Shown: positions 1 to 7,867, numbered from the stretch's first letter. The stretch is DNA of 8,863 nt from Caldilineaceae bacterium (GCA_028819675.1 JAPPKT010000525.1:1-8863), one strand, 5' to 3'. Translations and numbers: made by a program. Notes: a model not told the origin generated them from the letters alone.

Positions 1-257
1 CGCGCCGCATAGAGTGTGTGGCTAATTTCACCTTGTCGTCCCGCGGCGGCCGGGCTTCCACCCCCCCCACCCCGCGTCTCGGCAGATTCCAAATATGTGC
101 CAGCGCAGGCGAGGCAGCTCCCAAATATGCCGAACGTTCACCGCTATGACCATCGCCAGCCCGCTACAGAGATTCTGATGGTACATTCCCCCCAGACAGA
201 CCGCACACAGTACACACCCAGAACATGGCTTGGTAACTCCCTTAGCTGGAATAAACA
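1..257. other. Intergenic region without a supported gene
   Basis: I see no credible coding region here. Both strands have short open frames (about 76-84 codons), but these lack a recognisable domain, a ribosome-binding site or a plausible composition. The stretch holds a run of eight C near 61-68 within a C-rich tract, and a 9-nt direct repeat CCAAATATG at 89-97 and 121-129 (32 bp apart) that I cannot interpret. It may be the far end of a neighbouring intergenic region whose gene lies outside the window. Confidence 0.6.
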
Positions 258-279
258 AGGCCCGGCGTGAGCCGGGCCT
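258..279 (-). terminator. Rho-independent terminator of the lipoprotein gene
   Basis: A perfect 9-bp GC-rich stem (AGGCCCGGC at 258-266 pairing with GCCGGGCCT at 271-279) encloses a 4-nt loop. Read on the minus strand, the stem is followed by TGTTTATT, a T-rich tail. The plus-strand side has no such tail. It lies 47 nt beyond the stop codon of the minus-strand lipoprotein gene, so I assign it to that gene. Confidence 0.85.
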
Positions 280-326
280 GCATCTGCGAGGACACTATCT
301 GACTGAGGTCGGTACGTCAAATCCAG

Positions 327-1391
327 TTATTCGGCCGCCCTTGCATTGACAATCGCCAGCAGCGCGTTCGTCTGGTCAAGCTTAACCTTATAGACTTCGA
401 AATCACCGAAGTAGGCCCGGTCGTACTTATCGCCCTCGAACTCCCCGGTGAAAAACCAGCGCTTCGTGTATTGCATCGAGACGAGCATGCCTGTGCGTAC
501 GTCATGGCAAGTCAGACCATTATATACCGTCGTCCATCCGCTCTCCTCTGCAACTTCCGCTACCTGTTCATCGCTGCACCAGACCTCTATCTCTTCTCCC
601 GATTCCAGGTGGAAGAGCGCATTGGCAATCCCGGGCCGGGGCCCAAGCCAGTAGTTGAAAAAGAACAGACCGGTCGAGTTAGGATAGCGCTCGGTACCCT
701 CGATTCGGTCAATCTGGTGTGGCCACGTGGAATCCTCTCCGCACGCCTCCTCCCAGGTAACGATTCGATTGATCGCCAGCCAGCGAAGATCGCGATCGTT
801 GTGTATCTCCGTTCTGGAAACGGCGGAGCACTCGTTCACCGCGCAGCGCCGCGATCCGCATTCATACTCCACATTCCACGAGGCCGCAAGGTCCTCTGGG
901 AAGAGTGGGATCAGTGTCGGCAATGCCTCAGCGCTTTCATCCGGTGTCACCACAATCTGAGACATCCAGGCAGTCAGGGTAGTCTCCTCTTCTGCACTGT
1001 CCTCGTTGTCGATGCAGCAAACGCGCCACCATCCTTCAGCCGTCCGTCCGGTCGTGGTAAAAGTATCGCCTTCCACGGCCCGACCCACAATCTGAAAGTC
1101 GATACTGGGTCCGCTGCGAATGTTGGCTCTGGGTCGCCTTACCGTCAGAATCGCAGGTGCGGTACTCTCGCTTGGCGCTGCTTCTTCCTCTACCGGACCT
1201 TGCGAAACGGCTGCGCCGTTAACCCTCTCCAACGGCACCACCCCTGGAGGCAAGGCGTTCTCCTCTTCAACCTCAGCAACTTCCTGTGCCAAGGCCAGGT
1301 TGGGATCTTCATCAGGAATTGGAACGCACGCGGCCAGCAACACCACACTAAGGCCCAAGAGGGCGCACGTCAACACCCCGCGCTTCCGCAT
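327..1391 (-). CDS. SH3-domain lipoprotein, C-terminal domain of unknown function
   Basis: Predicted secreted lipoprotein of 354 residues, anchored on the outer face of the cytoplasmic membrane. The start at 1391 is chosen because it gives a textbook lipoprotein signal: MRKRG, a hydrophobic stretch, then a lipobox ending LLAAC with the acylated cysteine at residue 22. A longer frame opens at 1463 but would bury this signal 24 residues in. No clear Shine-Dalgarno precedes either start. An acidic, Glu/Pro-rich linker (about residues 35-78) leads to a bacterial SH3 domain (about 82-148) with the typical ANIRSGPS, GDTF and GWWRV elements. Such domains usually bind cell-wall or protein ligands. 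The remaining ~185 residues contain six cysteines (178, 183, 188, 217, 272, 295), match no family I recognise, and may be disulfide-linked outside the cell. The gene stands alone, is followed by its own terminator, and diverges from the glycosyltransferase pair. Function unknown. Confidence 0.8.
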   Translation of the reverse strand: MRKRGVLTCALLGLSVVLLAACVPIPDEDPNLALAQEVAEVEEENALPPGVVPLERVNGAAVSQGPVEEEAAPSESTAPAILTVRRPRANIRSGPSIDFQIVGRAVEGDTFTTTGRTAEGWWRVCCIDNEDSAEEETTLTAWMSQIVVTPDESAEALPTLIPLFPEDLAASWNVEYECGSRRCAVNECSAVSRTEIHNDRDLRWLAINRIVTWEEACGEDSTWPHQIDRIEGTERYPNSTGLFFFNYWLGPRPGIANALFHLESGEEIEVWCSDEQVAEVAEESGWTTVYNGLTCHDVRTGMLVSMQYTKRWFFTGEFEGDKYDRAYFGDFEVYKVKLDQTNALLAIVNARAAE

Positions 1392-1737
1392 AGTAACACG
1401 CAACCACGTTCTTGTCTGTAGCAAATGGCCTGATCTGTGCATCAACTTATCGGCGCTAATCATCTCTGGTTTCGCCTTTGTTCATGAAACTTGCAACTTA
1501 CTTGGCTGGGGACGGCCGGTGAGGAAATGTTCGGCGGCCCGCACCTGGCCGCCGCATTATTTGCTGGTGATTTACAGTATCTTCTGGGACTTCAGTATAG
1601 CCATGTTGTGGCGGAAAGACAATAGTTGTGTTCTAATGGAAGTCGTCCTTCTTGCCTTCCAATCAGGCACGAACATCAGCTGTTCGCCATACGTAGGCCT
1701 ATCGTGCCACAACCAAACATTTTAATCTAAGAGCAAA
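1392..1737. other. Divergent intergenic region between lipoprotein and glycosyltransferase genes
   Basis: This 346-bp stretch must hold the promoters of both divergent transcripts. I could not find a convincing pair of -35/-10 boxes on either strand. The only clear structure is a GC-rich hairpin at 1532-1554, listed separately. An open frame crosses part of the region on the plus strand, but it runs antisense through the lipoprotein gene and has no recognisable content. Confidence 0.55.
1532..1554 (+). other. GC-rich hairpin in the divergent intergenic region
   Basis: CGGCGGCC (1532-1539) pairs perfectly with GGCCGCCG (1547-1554) around a 7-nt loop. On the plus strand it is followed by CATTATTTGC, which is AT-rich but not a proper T-run. 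It could be a weak terminator or attenuator in the leader of the glycosyltransferase operon, or a chance palindrome in GC-rich DNA. No plus-strand gene precedes it within the window. Confidence 0.35.
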
Positions 1738-2694
1738 GTGAACGGTCCTGCAAACAGGCGTAAGCCTCAATCCCACCCACTGCAATCTGCATCGGCATCC
1801 ACTGGTCTCCAGGAAGTTCCGCATACTGAGGCCGCCAAGGATCTTCCGGGAGCCATCGCCCTTGACGTGAACGCATCCAATATGCACGCGGCAGCGCTTG
1901 CCGTCGTCGTGCCTACCTATAACGAGGCCGACAATCTGGAAGAGTTGGTCGAGACTCTCTTCACTTTGCCGCTTAAGAACCTGCGCCTGGTCATCGTTGA
2001 CGACGACTCCCCCGACGGCACGGGCGCACTGGCCGACAAACTGGCGCAACGCTACAACCAGGTCCACACACGGATTTCGGTTATCCATCGACCGCAAAAG
2101 GCCGGACTGGGCACCGCCTATGTCGCCGGCTTTCAGCGCGCCCTTTCAGATGGCGCAGAGTACATCGTTCAGATGGATGCCGACTTCAGCCACAGTCCGA
2201 ACTACATTTTGCAGATGCTCGGCGTCGTCTTCGCCACTGGCATGGACGTTGTCATCGGCAGCCGCTACGTGCCGGGCGGAACGCTGGACGAGAACTGGAG
2301 CTGGTGGCGAGGTCTTCTCAGCAAGTGGGCCAACATGTACTGCCGCACTGTCCTGAAAATCCGCGTACGCGACATGACCGCCGGCTTTAAGCTCTGGCAG
2401 CGCAGCGCGCTTCAGGATATCAAACTGTATACTGTCAGAAGCAACGGATACATCTTTCAGGTCGAAATGGCCTACCTCAGCGAAAAGCTTGGCTTCCACA
2501 TCATCGAGCTCCCCATCCACTTTGAGGATCGACGCGTCGGCCAGAGCAAAATGAATGTGTCGGTCAAAGTGGAGTCTGTCTGGCGCGTCTGGGAACTGCT
2601 GTGGCGGCATCGCAAACGTGTTTCAGGTGCCAGGGAGCCGCTGACTCAGCCTCGGCCAGTCATTGATAGCAGCCGGCCGGCCCCGCACCGTTAG
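1738..2694 (+). CDS. GT2 glycosyltransferase, polyprenyl-phosphate mannose synthase-like
   Basis: Likely transfers a sugar (mannose in the best-known relatives) from a nucleotide donor to polyprenyl phosphate at the cytoplasmic membrane face. The GT2 fold is complete: [12 protein letters not shown] (residues 55-66), [13 protein letters not shown] (84-96), [11 protein letters not shown] (121-131), the metal/nucleotide-binding MDADFSHSP (146-154), [10 protein letters not shown] (172-181), the DMTAGFKLW segment (212-220) and [10 protein letters not shown] (235-244). These match the DPM1/Ppm1 class. It lacks the C-terminal membrane helices or GtrA domain that many bacterial relatives carry. The GTG start at 1738 gives 318 residues, with a ~48-residue N-terminal extension rich in Ser, Pro and Gln. 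An ATG at 1882 gives a 270-residue protein nearer the family's usual length, and neither start has a strong Shine-Dalgarno. The stop directly abuts the next gene's ATG, so translation is probably coupled. Sugar identity cannot be read from the sequence. Confidence 0.9.
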   Translation: MNGPANRRKPQSHPLQSASASTGLQEVPHTEAAKDLPGAIALDVNASNMHAAALAVVVPTYNEADNLEELVETLFTLPLKNLRLVIVDDDSPDGTGALADKLAQRYNQVHTRISVIHRPQKAGLGTAYVAGFQRALSDGAEYIVQMDADFSHSPNYILQMLGVVFATGMDVVIGSRYVPGGTLDENWSWWRGLLSKWANMYCRTVLKIRVRDMTAGFKLWQRSALQDIKLYTVRSNGYIFQVEMAYLSEKLGFHIIELPIHFEDRRVGQSKMNVSVKVESVWRVWELLWRHRKRVSGAREPLTQPRPVIDSSRPAPHR

Positions 2695-5600
2695 ATGCCG
2701 CCGCGCCGACTCGCCAACATAATGCACCGGCTTCGAAGCTTCCGCCCCGACCTGCTCGCCCTCGCCCTCCTGACCGTCCTGCCCCTTATCTGGTTCAGCC
2801 CGGTTCTATTCGCCGGTAACACGCTGCTGCCCTATGACAACCTCTACCGCTTCCAGCCTTGGCAATCTCTGCAACCCGACATCACGCCGCACAACGAGCT
2901 GCTGAGCGACCTCGTCCTGGAAAATGCAGTCTGGAAACTGCATGTACGTCGAACACTGCAGCAAAATGAGATCCCGCTCTGGAACCCGCAACTGTTTACC
3001 GGCGCACCCTTTTTCGCCGCCGGCCAGGCCAGCGCCGCCTACCCCCTGAGCGCACTCTTCTACCTCCTTCCTATTGAGATAGCGTTCGGGTGGTTCACCG
3101 CGATCCAGCTGGCCATCGCCGGGGTCAACGCCTATCTGCTCGGCCGCGTACTGAAGCTGCGGCCTGTGGCCGCTCTCTTCAGCGGTGTCGCCTTTCAGTT
3201 CAGTGGCTTCATGGTTGTAAGCGTCGTCTTCACCATGGTCATCGCCGCCGCCTCCTGGCTCCCTCTCCTCCTGGCGACAATCGAAAGGATGATCCGGAAG
3301 CAGGAGCAGAAAGGCGTAGCCGGATTCCGCCCCATCCCCTATGTGGTAGCCGGTATAGGAATAGTCGGGTTGGTTGTACTCGCCGGTCACCCTGAGTTCC
3401 TCTACTATACGCTACTCGTTTCGGGTATCTACACCATCGCTCGCCTTCTCGTAGCATGGCGGAGACTTCAACACCCGGGTGGTGATCACCAGGCGCAGAC
3501 GCCCTCCTCTGACCAACCCCGCCGCGAAGGCAAAAAAAGGCACGTCCTGCACGCGCTGGCCAAAATCGCCGCCTGGATCCTCCTGATCCCGCTCTTGGGC
3601 CTTGCCGCCGGCGCAGTCCAACTCCTGCCCCTTTATGAGCTGGTGCAGCAAAACTTCCGCGAAGGCTCCGCTTCATACCGGCAGGTCGTCGATTGGGCTT
3701 GGCCGGACCGCCACATCCTTACCTTCCTCCTGCCCGACATCTTTGGCAACCCCAGCCATCACCACTGGTTCGATCTCTGGGCTCTCCGCTGGCAGCCGGC
3801 GACCGTTAACTGGCTGGGAGAGGCCAGCAATACCATCTTCTGGGGCATCAAGAACTACGTGGAGGGCGGCAACTATGTCGGAGTCAGCACATGGCTGCTG
3901 GCCGCGCTCGCGGTCGGCGTCCCCCTCGCAACCTCCGTCTCCCGTTCGCGCGACCACAATTCCCGCATGCCGCATAACGCACAGAGTCAGCTACGCGTGC
4001 CTACGTTTCTCTTCTCCTCGCTGGCGCTGGTCTCCCTGCTTTTTGCATTCGGCACGCCACTCTACGCCCTCCTGTTCTTCGGCCTGCCCGGCTGGGACCA
4101 GCTTCACAGTCCCTTCAGATGGGTCTTTCCCTTCACCCTGGCAATGGCAGTTCTCGGCGGAATCGGATTGGAGCACGCCCTCTCCTTCAGCACGAATACC
4201 AGCAATCAACGTGTCCTCGCATTCGGGCGGCTCCGCATCCGCCTCACCTGGCTCGTCGGCCTTCTCGCCCTTTCTGCTGCTGCTGCGGGCCTGACCGCGC
4301 TCCTGGCCGTCGCCGCCAGTTACTTCATTCCTTCACCCTTCGTCAACCTCGCACAGAGGGCTGTGGAAGCATCCGATCTGGCCCAAGCGGCATTTGCCGA
4401 TGGACGCATGTTCTGGGGATACCAGAGCGTCGGCATCGCCCGCTTCGGCGCCTTTGCGCTTGTGACCGGGCTGCTACTGTGGCGACTCACAAGAACGGAT
4501 GACAGAGCTGCCAGGCGAGAAGAGACAGATGACGGCGCGCCCGGTAGTGGGAGATCCATGGCACGCCTCTTCACATTTCTTCCCTTCTCCTTCGTTGCCC
4601 TTCTCGCACTCGACCTATTCGCCGCTCATGGCACCTTCAACCCCGCCTCCGACCCAGCCCTTTCACCGCTGCGAAATGTGCCTCCCGTTGTCCGATTCAT
4701 CAACCAGGAGGCAAATATAGGCTCAAATGACGAGATCCGCTATGCCCCCTTCCGCTTCACCACCTTTGACCCTCCTGGTAGCAAGACCTTTAACGCCAAT
4801 GTCGGCATGTACTATGGATGGCAGGACATCCGCGGCTACGACTCAATTATTCCAAAGCAGTACGTTAACCTGATGAATCGCGTCGCCGACCAGAGCGGCG
4901 AACTGCTCTACAACCGCATCGCGCCGCTCTACGCATCCGCCGGCCCGGCCAACAACCACAATCCCTTCGCCGCGCTCGAGAATCCCTTGCTCGACCTTCT
5001 CGGCGTTAAGTACATTCTGTCGGAGTTGGTCGTCCCCAATTCAAACTCGTGGCGGAAGGTCTACGAAGATGACGCCCTTCGAGTCTATGAGAACCTCGAG
5101 GTCTTCCCCCGCGCCTTCATTGCTTTCGAGGCGGTCGTTTTGCCCGCCGCAGAGCAGCCGCTCCTCGAAGCAGACTTGCGTCAGATCGTTTTCATCGAGG
5201 AAGCGCCAGCCGCGAACGAAGCCCTCATCCCATCCAGTCCTGAGACGGCAGTCACCTCAATCAGCCGCTACACGGCCAACACCGTCTTCATCGACGTCAA
5301 CCTCAGTGACAGAGGCTGGCTGGTCCTCACCGACGCCTACTTCGATGGCTGGACAGCCTACCTGCGGCCCTTTGGCGGCAATGAGAACGACGAACAGCAA
5401 CTGACCATTCACCGCGCAAACTCGGCTTTTCGTGCCGTCTACCTGCCCCAAAGCGGCCAGTGGACCGTCCGCTTCACCTACAGCCCCATGAGCTTCAAAC
5501 TCGGCCTCTATATCAGCTTCCTGGCAACCATGCTCAGCCTGTTGCTACTGCTGTGGTGGGCCTGGGGCCGCTTCTATCGCCCCGAAGCGACCGCCGGCGC

Positions 5601-7287
5601 AGCCCGTACCGTCGCAAAAAACTCCGTCGTCCCCATGGGCCTGAATCTGGCAAACCGGATTATCTACTTCGTCTTTGCCATGCTGTACGTGCGTATACTG
5701 GGCCCGGAAGGGACAGGACAATACGCATGGGTGATAGCCGTGTACGGCATTTTCGAAATCCTGAGCCGCTACGGCCTCGGTACACTGGTCACTCGTGAAG
5801 TCGCAGCCGACAAGAGCAAGTCCAGCCTCTTTCTGACAAATGTACTGTCCCTTCGCACTCTCCTTTGGGCAGTCAGCATCGTTCTGATGGCTCTTGCCGT
5901 CGGGGGCTCCCGGTTCACGTCCTCAGTAGGCGGGGCATCCAATTGGGGAGGCTCTTTGGCCAACCTGTGGGCCTCATTCCTGGCCGTGACGACGGGCTGG
6001 TCCGGAGTCGAGAGCACCTTGGGGGCGCCGGCTCCAATCGGCCTCGTAGAACTACAAGCAGTCGCCGTCTTCGCACTGGTGATGCTGGTTGCCAACTGGT
6101 CCGATTCCTTTAGCAGTCTGTTCAACGCCTTCGAAAAGATGGAATACACCGCCGGCCTCGGCATCGCCATGGCCCTGCTTCAGGTAACGTTGGGCGCGCT
6201 GGTCCTTCTGCTCGGTTGGGGAATCATCGGGCTGGCCTGGGTGGCGCTGCTCGTCAACACTGTCCAGCTCATCTGGCTGAACTGGCTCGTTCGCTCAACG
6301 CTGTTCAGGCCCCAATGGAAGTGGGACTGGGCACTGCAGAAATGGATGCTTTCGACCAGCGGCCCGCTTATGATCAACCACCTCCTGGCCACGGTCTTCT
6401 GGCGCATCGACATCTGGATTCTCCGCCCACTCGTCGGGGCCGCCAGCGTAGGCCTCTACAGCGTCGCCCTCAAATACTTGGATGGCCTCAACATCATCCC
6501 CAGTACATTCACACTGGCCATATTCCCGCTGATGAGCCGCCTGGCCAGGCAGGAAGGCGCTGCCCTGCTGAGATCCTACACGCTTGGCGTTCGCCTACTG
6601 CTCATCGTAAGCCTGCCGCTGGCCGTTACGGTTACCTTGCTGGCCCAACCTCTTATCTTTCTCCTCGGAGGCGTCCAATTCACCTCCGCATCCAGCGAAG
6701 TCGCTCTGATTTCAGACCGCGCCTGCCAGGTGTTCGGGGCGATAAACGGGACCGTCAACTGCGAAGCGCTTTCTTCCAGAAGCGGCTCAGTACTGGCCCT
6801 GCAGGTAATCATCTGGAGCATCCCCATTGGCTTCGTCAACAGCGTGACCCAATACGTCCTCATCGCCGCCGACCAGCAGCGCTATCTGACCAAGGCCTTT
6901 GTCTTCGGCGTCGCTTTCAATCTGGCAGGCAATCTCCTCTTAATCCCCGTGTTCAGCTTCATCGGCGCCGCCGTCGTAACCATCCTCAGCGAAATCTGCC
7001 TGCTCCTCCTCTTCGCCCGCCGTGTTCACCGCAGCGTCGGCGTCACGCCCTGGCCGGATCTGGTCTGGCGGCCGTTGGTCTCCGCCGTCGCCATGGGATT
7101 CCTTCTTTACGGTCTGTCCGCGATCGGCGTCAATGAATGGCTCGCCATCCTGCCCGCGCTGGCGGCCTATGTCGGCGTCTTCGCGCTGATAGGAGGCTTG
7201 GCCGATGCTGACCTCCAGCTTGCAGCCAGGTCTCTGCTGCAAAACCGTCTCGCCTCGCAGACACAACAAGAGGCCGGAAGCGCATAG
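2695..7287 (+). CDS. Fusion of YfhO-like GT-C membrane protein and MOP-family oligosaccharide flippase
   Basis: A single 1530-residue polytopic membrane protein with two complete modules. Residues ~1-960 are YfhO-like: a first helix (20-40), then an outward loop with an acidic residue (YDNL, D48) where GT-C enzymes place their catalytic Asp, a multi-helix core including GLPGWDQLHSPFRWVFPF (463-480), an extracytoplasmic domain (~643-935) with GWQDIRGYDS (708-717), LLDLLGVKYIL (765-775) and GWLVLTDAYFDGW (874-886), and a closing helix (936-957). A short basic linker (R959, R962, R971, K975) leads to residues ~970-1530, an oligosaccharide flippase (Wzx/MOP type) with about 14 helices and the family signature YVRILGPEGTGQY (998-1010). 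The YfhO half should transfer a lipid-linked sugar outside the cell, and the flippase half should bring it there. Both modules are unbroken and no stop separates them. The flippase carries two extra loops (about 1071-1116 and 1329-1362). ATG at 2695 follows the upstream stop without a gap; M10 is an alternative start. The two-module reading is strong, the substrate unknown. Confidence 0.88.
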   Translation: MPPRRLANIMHRLRSFRPDLLALALLTVLPLIWFSPVLFAGNTLLPYDNLYRFQPWQSLQPDITPHNELLSDLVLENAVWKLHVRRTLQQNEIPLWNPQLFTGAPFFAAGQASAAYPLSALFYLLPIEIAFGWFTAIQLAIAGVNAYLLGRVLKLRPVAALFSGVAFQFSGFMVVSVVFTMVIAAASWLPLLLATIERMIRKQEQKGVAGFRPIPYVVAGIGIVGLVVLAGHPEFLYYTLLVSGIYTIARLLVAWRRLQHPGGDHQAQTPSSDQPRREGKKRHVLHALAKIAAWILLIPLLGLAAGAVQLLPLYELVQQNFREGSASYRQVVDWAWPDRHILTFLLPDIFGNPSHHHWFDLWALRWQPATVNWLGEASNTIFWGIKNYVEGGNYVGVSTWLLAALAVGVPLATSVSRSRDHNSRMPHNAQSQLRVPTFLFSSLALVSLLFAFGTPLYALLFFGLPGWDQLHSPFRWVFPFTLAMAVLGGIGLEHALSFSTNTSNQRVLAFGRLRIRLTWLVGLLALSAAAAGLTALLAVAASYFIPSPFVNLAQRAVEASDLAQAAFADGRMFWGYQSVGIARFGAFALVTGLLLWRLTRTDDRAARREETDDGAPGSGRSMARLFTFLPFSFVALLALDLFAAHGTFNPASDPALSPLRNVPPVVRFINQEANIGSNDEIRYAPFRFTTFDPPGSKTFNANVGMYYGWQDIRGYDSIIPKQYVNLMNRVADQSGELLYNRIAPLYASAGPANNHNPFAALENPLLDLLGVKYILSELVVPNSNSWRKVYEDDALRVYENLEVFPRAFIAFEAVVLPAAEQPLLEADLRQIVFIEEAPAANEALIPSSPETAVTSISRYTANTVFIDVNLSDRGWLVLTDAYFDGWTAYLRPFGGNENDEQQLTIHRANSAFRAVYLPQSGQWTVRFTYSPMSFKLGLYISFLATMLSLLLLLWWAWGRFYRPEATAGAARTVAKNSVVPMGLNLANRIIYFVFAMLYVRILGPEGTGQYAWVIAVYGIFEILSRYGLGTLVTREVAADKSKSSLFLTNVLSLRTLLWAVSIVLMALAVGGSRFTSSVGGASNWGGSLANLWASFLAVTTGWSGVESTLGAPAPIGLVELQAVAVFALVMLVANWSDSFSSLFNAFEKMEYTAGLGIAMALLQVTLGALVLLLGWGIIGLAWVALLVNTVQLIWLNWLVRSTLFRPQWKWDWALQKWMLSTSGPLMINHLLATVFWRIDIWILRPLVGAASVGLYSVALKYLDGLNIIPSTFTLAIFPLMSRLARQEGAALLRSYTLGVRLLLIVSLPLAVTVTLLAQPLIFLLGGVQFTSASSEVALISDRACQVFGAINGTVNCEALSSRSGSVLALQVIIWSIPIGFVNSVTQYVLIAADQQRYLTKAFVFGVAFNLAGNLLLIPVFSFIGAAVVTILSEICLLLLFARRVHRSVGVTPWPDLVWRPLVSAVAMGFLLYGLSAIGVNEWLAILPALAAYVGVFALIGGLADADLQLAARSLLQNRLASQTQQEAGSA

Positions 7288-7333
7288 CCGAGGCGAAGCG
7301 TCTTAGGTGCTCCTGGCCTTACGCCGCAGTTCA

Positions 7334-7708
7334 TCAACGAGCGCGCCAGGGCAGAAGCGTAAAGCCGTTCGCTTCCAACCATTCAGGGTCCGGCCCGTCC
7401 CAGCCAAACCGGTCAAAATCGATCCGACCGTCCGCCTCGAATCGGACACCCTCTTCCATCAGCAGTTTGCGTTGGCGGTCCGTCGCCAAAGGATCCCCCC
7501 GCGGGCTGACCCCTCCCTTAGCGTTCACGACCCGCTGCCACGGCACGTCAGTATCAGCCGCCAATCCGCCCAGCGCGTAACCGGCCATTCGTGGCGAAGC
7601 CGCCCCCGCAATCCACGCAATCTGCCCATAGGTCGCGACCCGCCCAAACGGGATCTCCCGAACGACCAGAAGCATCCTTTCGTAAATGCTCACCGCCTCC
7701 CCGCCCAT
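7334..7708 (-). CDS. Alkyltransferase-like protein (ATL), non-enzymatic relative of O6-alkylguanine-DNA alkyltransferase
   Basis: A 124-residue protein made only of the DNA-binding/active-site domain of O6-alkylguanine-DNA alkyltransferases. The motif normally reading PCHRV is here PWQRV (residues 56-60), so the alkyl-accepting cysteine is replaced by Trp57. This substitution defines ATL proteins (S. pombe Atl1, E. coli YbaZ), which bind O6-alkylguanine without repairing it and hand the lesion to nucleotide-excision repair. Tyr27 in VATYGQIA corresponds to the base-flipping tyrosine, and Arg40 in SPRMAGYAL to the finger arginine that fills the gap. The ATG at 7708 is preceded by GGGGAG about 8 nt upstream. 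A longer frame with a GTG at 7783 adds 25 residues with no homology sense and is rejected. The gene converges with the large membrane-protein gene, with a 46-bp gap lacking a clear terminator. It seems unrelated in function to its neighbours. Confidence 0.88.
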   Translation of the reverse strand: MGGEAVSIYERMLLVVREIPFGRVATYGQIAWIAGAASPRMAGYALGGLAADTDVPWQRVVNAKGGVSPRGDPLATDRQRKLLMEEGVRFEADGRIDFDRFGWDGPDPEWLEANGFTLLPWRAR

Positions 7709-7818
7709 CCTCTCTGCTCCCCGCACACCGCCATCCTTCTCTTGTATCCTGCCTAAGGCCGCTCCACCCTGATACTGCGCCACAACATCCGTACACTACC
7801 TCCCTGACCCCATGCCTT

Positions 7819-7830
7819 CAGTGGCCACTG
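7819..7830. repeat. Perfect 12-bp palindrome beside the IS
   Basis: CAGTGGCCACTG is identical to its own reverse complement. It sits directly upstream of a 14-bp tandem repeat and 21 bp from the left end of the insertion sequence. Its role is unknown; it may be part of a dispersed intergenic repeat into which the IS jumped. Confidence 0.6.
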
Positions 7831-7852
7831 ACTACTGACCACTGACTACTGG
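7825..7852. repeat. 14-bp tandem repeat, two copies, abutting the IS
   Basis: CCACTGACTACTGA (7825-7838) is followed by CCACTGACTACTGG (7839-7852), which differs only in the last base. The second copy runs to the left inverted repeat of the insertion sequence. The repeat overlaps the preceding palindrome and is otherwise unexplained. Confidence 0.75.
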
Positions 7853-7867
7853 GGCCTTATGCTAGTT
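7852..7867 (+). repeat. Left terminal inverted repeat of the IS
   Basis: The 16 bp GGGCCTTATGCTAGTT match the reverse complement of 8848-8863 exactly. Similarity stops just inside this stretch. Confidence 0.9.

Noticed and set aside
89..129. Direct repeat CCAAATATG, two copies 32 bp apart, as a possible operator
   Set aside because: Only two short copies, no adjacent gene start and no promoter boxes; it could be chance.
471..1421. Long plus-strand open frame (316 codons) antisense to the lipoprotein gene
   Set aside because: It is rich in Arg, Pro and Ser with no domain, while the minus strand shows a lipobox, an SH3 domain and its own terminator. It is a shadow frame in GC-rich DNA.
1561..1610. 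Possible promoter for the glycosyltransferase operon (TTTACA near 1571, TATAGC near 1596)
   Set aside because: The 19-bp spacing and weak -10 match make it unconvincing; similar quality matches are expected by chance.
1120..1725. Plus-strand open frame of 201 codons leading up to the glycosyltransferase gene
   Set aside because: Most of it overlaps the lipoprotein gene in antisense, and the remainder has no recognisable sequence or ribosome-binding site.
5560..5640. Possibility that the YfhO-flippase fusion is a sequencing artefact
   Set aside because: Both modules are in the same frame, neither is truncated at the join, and the linker has a plausible basic cytoplasmic composition. A frameshift error would not normally leave both sides intact. 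It cannot be excluded without reads.
6216..7136. Plus-strand frame of 306 codons inside the flippase region
   Set aside because: It is Arg/His/Pro-rich, a frame-shifted shadow of the membrane-protein gene, whose own frame gives clear transmembrane helices and flippase motifs.
7288..7333. Terminator between the converging membrane-protein and alkyltransferase-like genes
   Set aside because: Only a 5-bp stem with a wobble pair can be drawn and no T-run follows on either strand.
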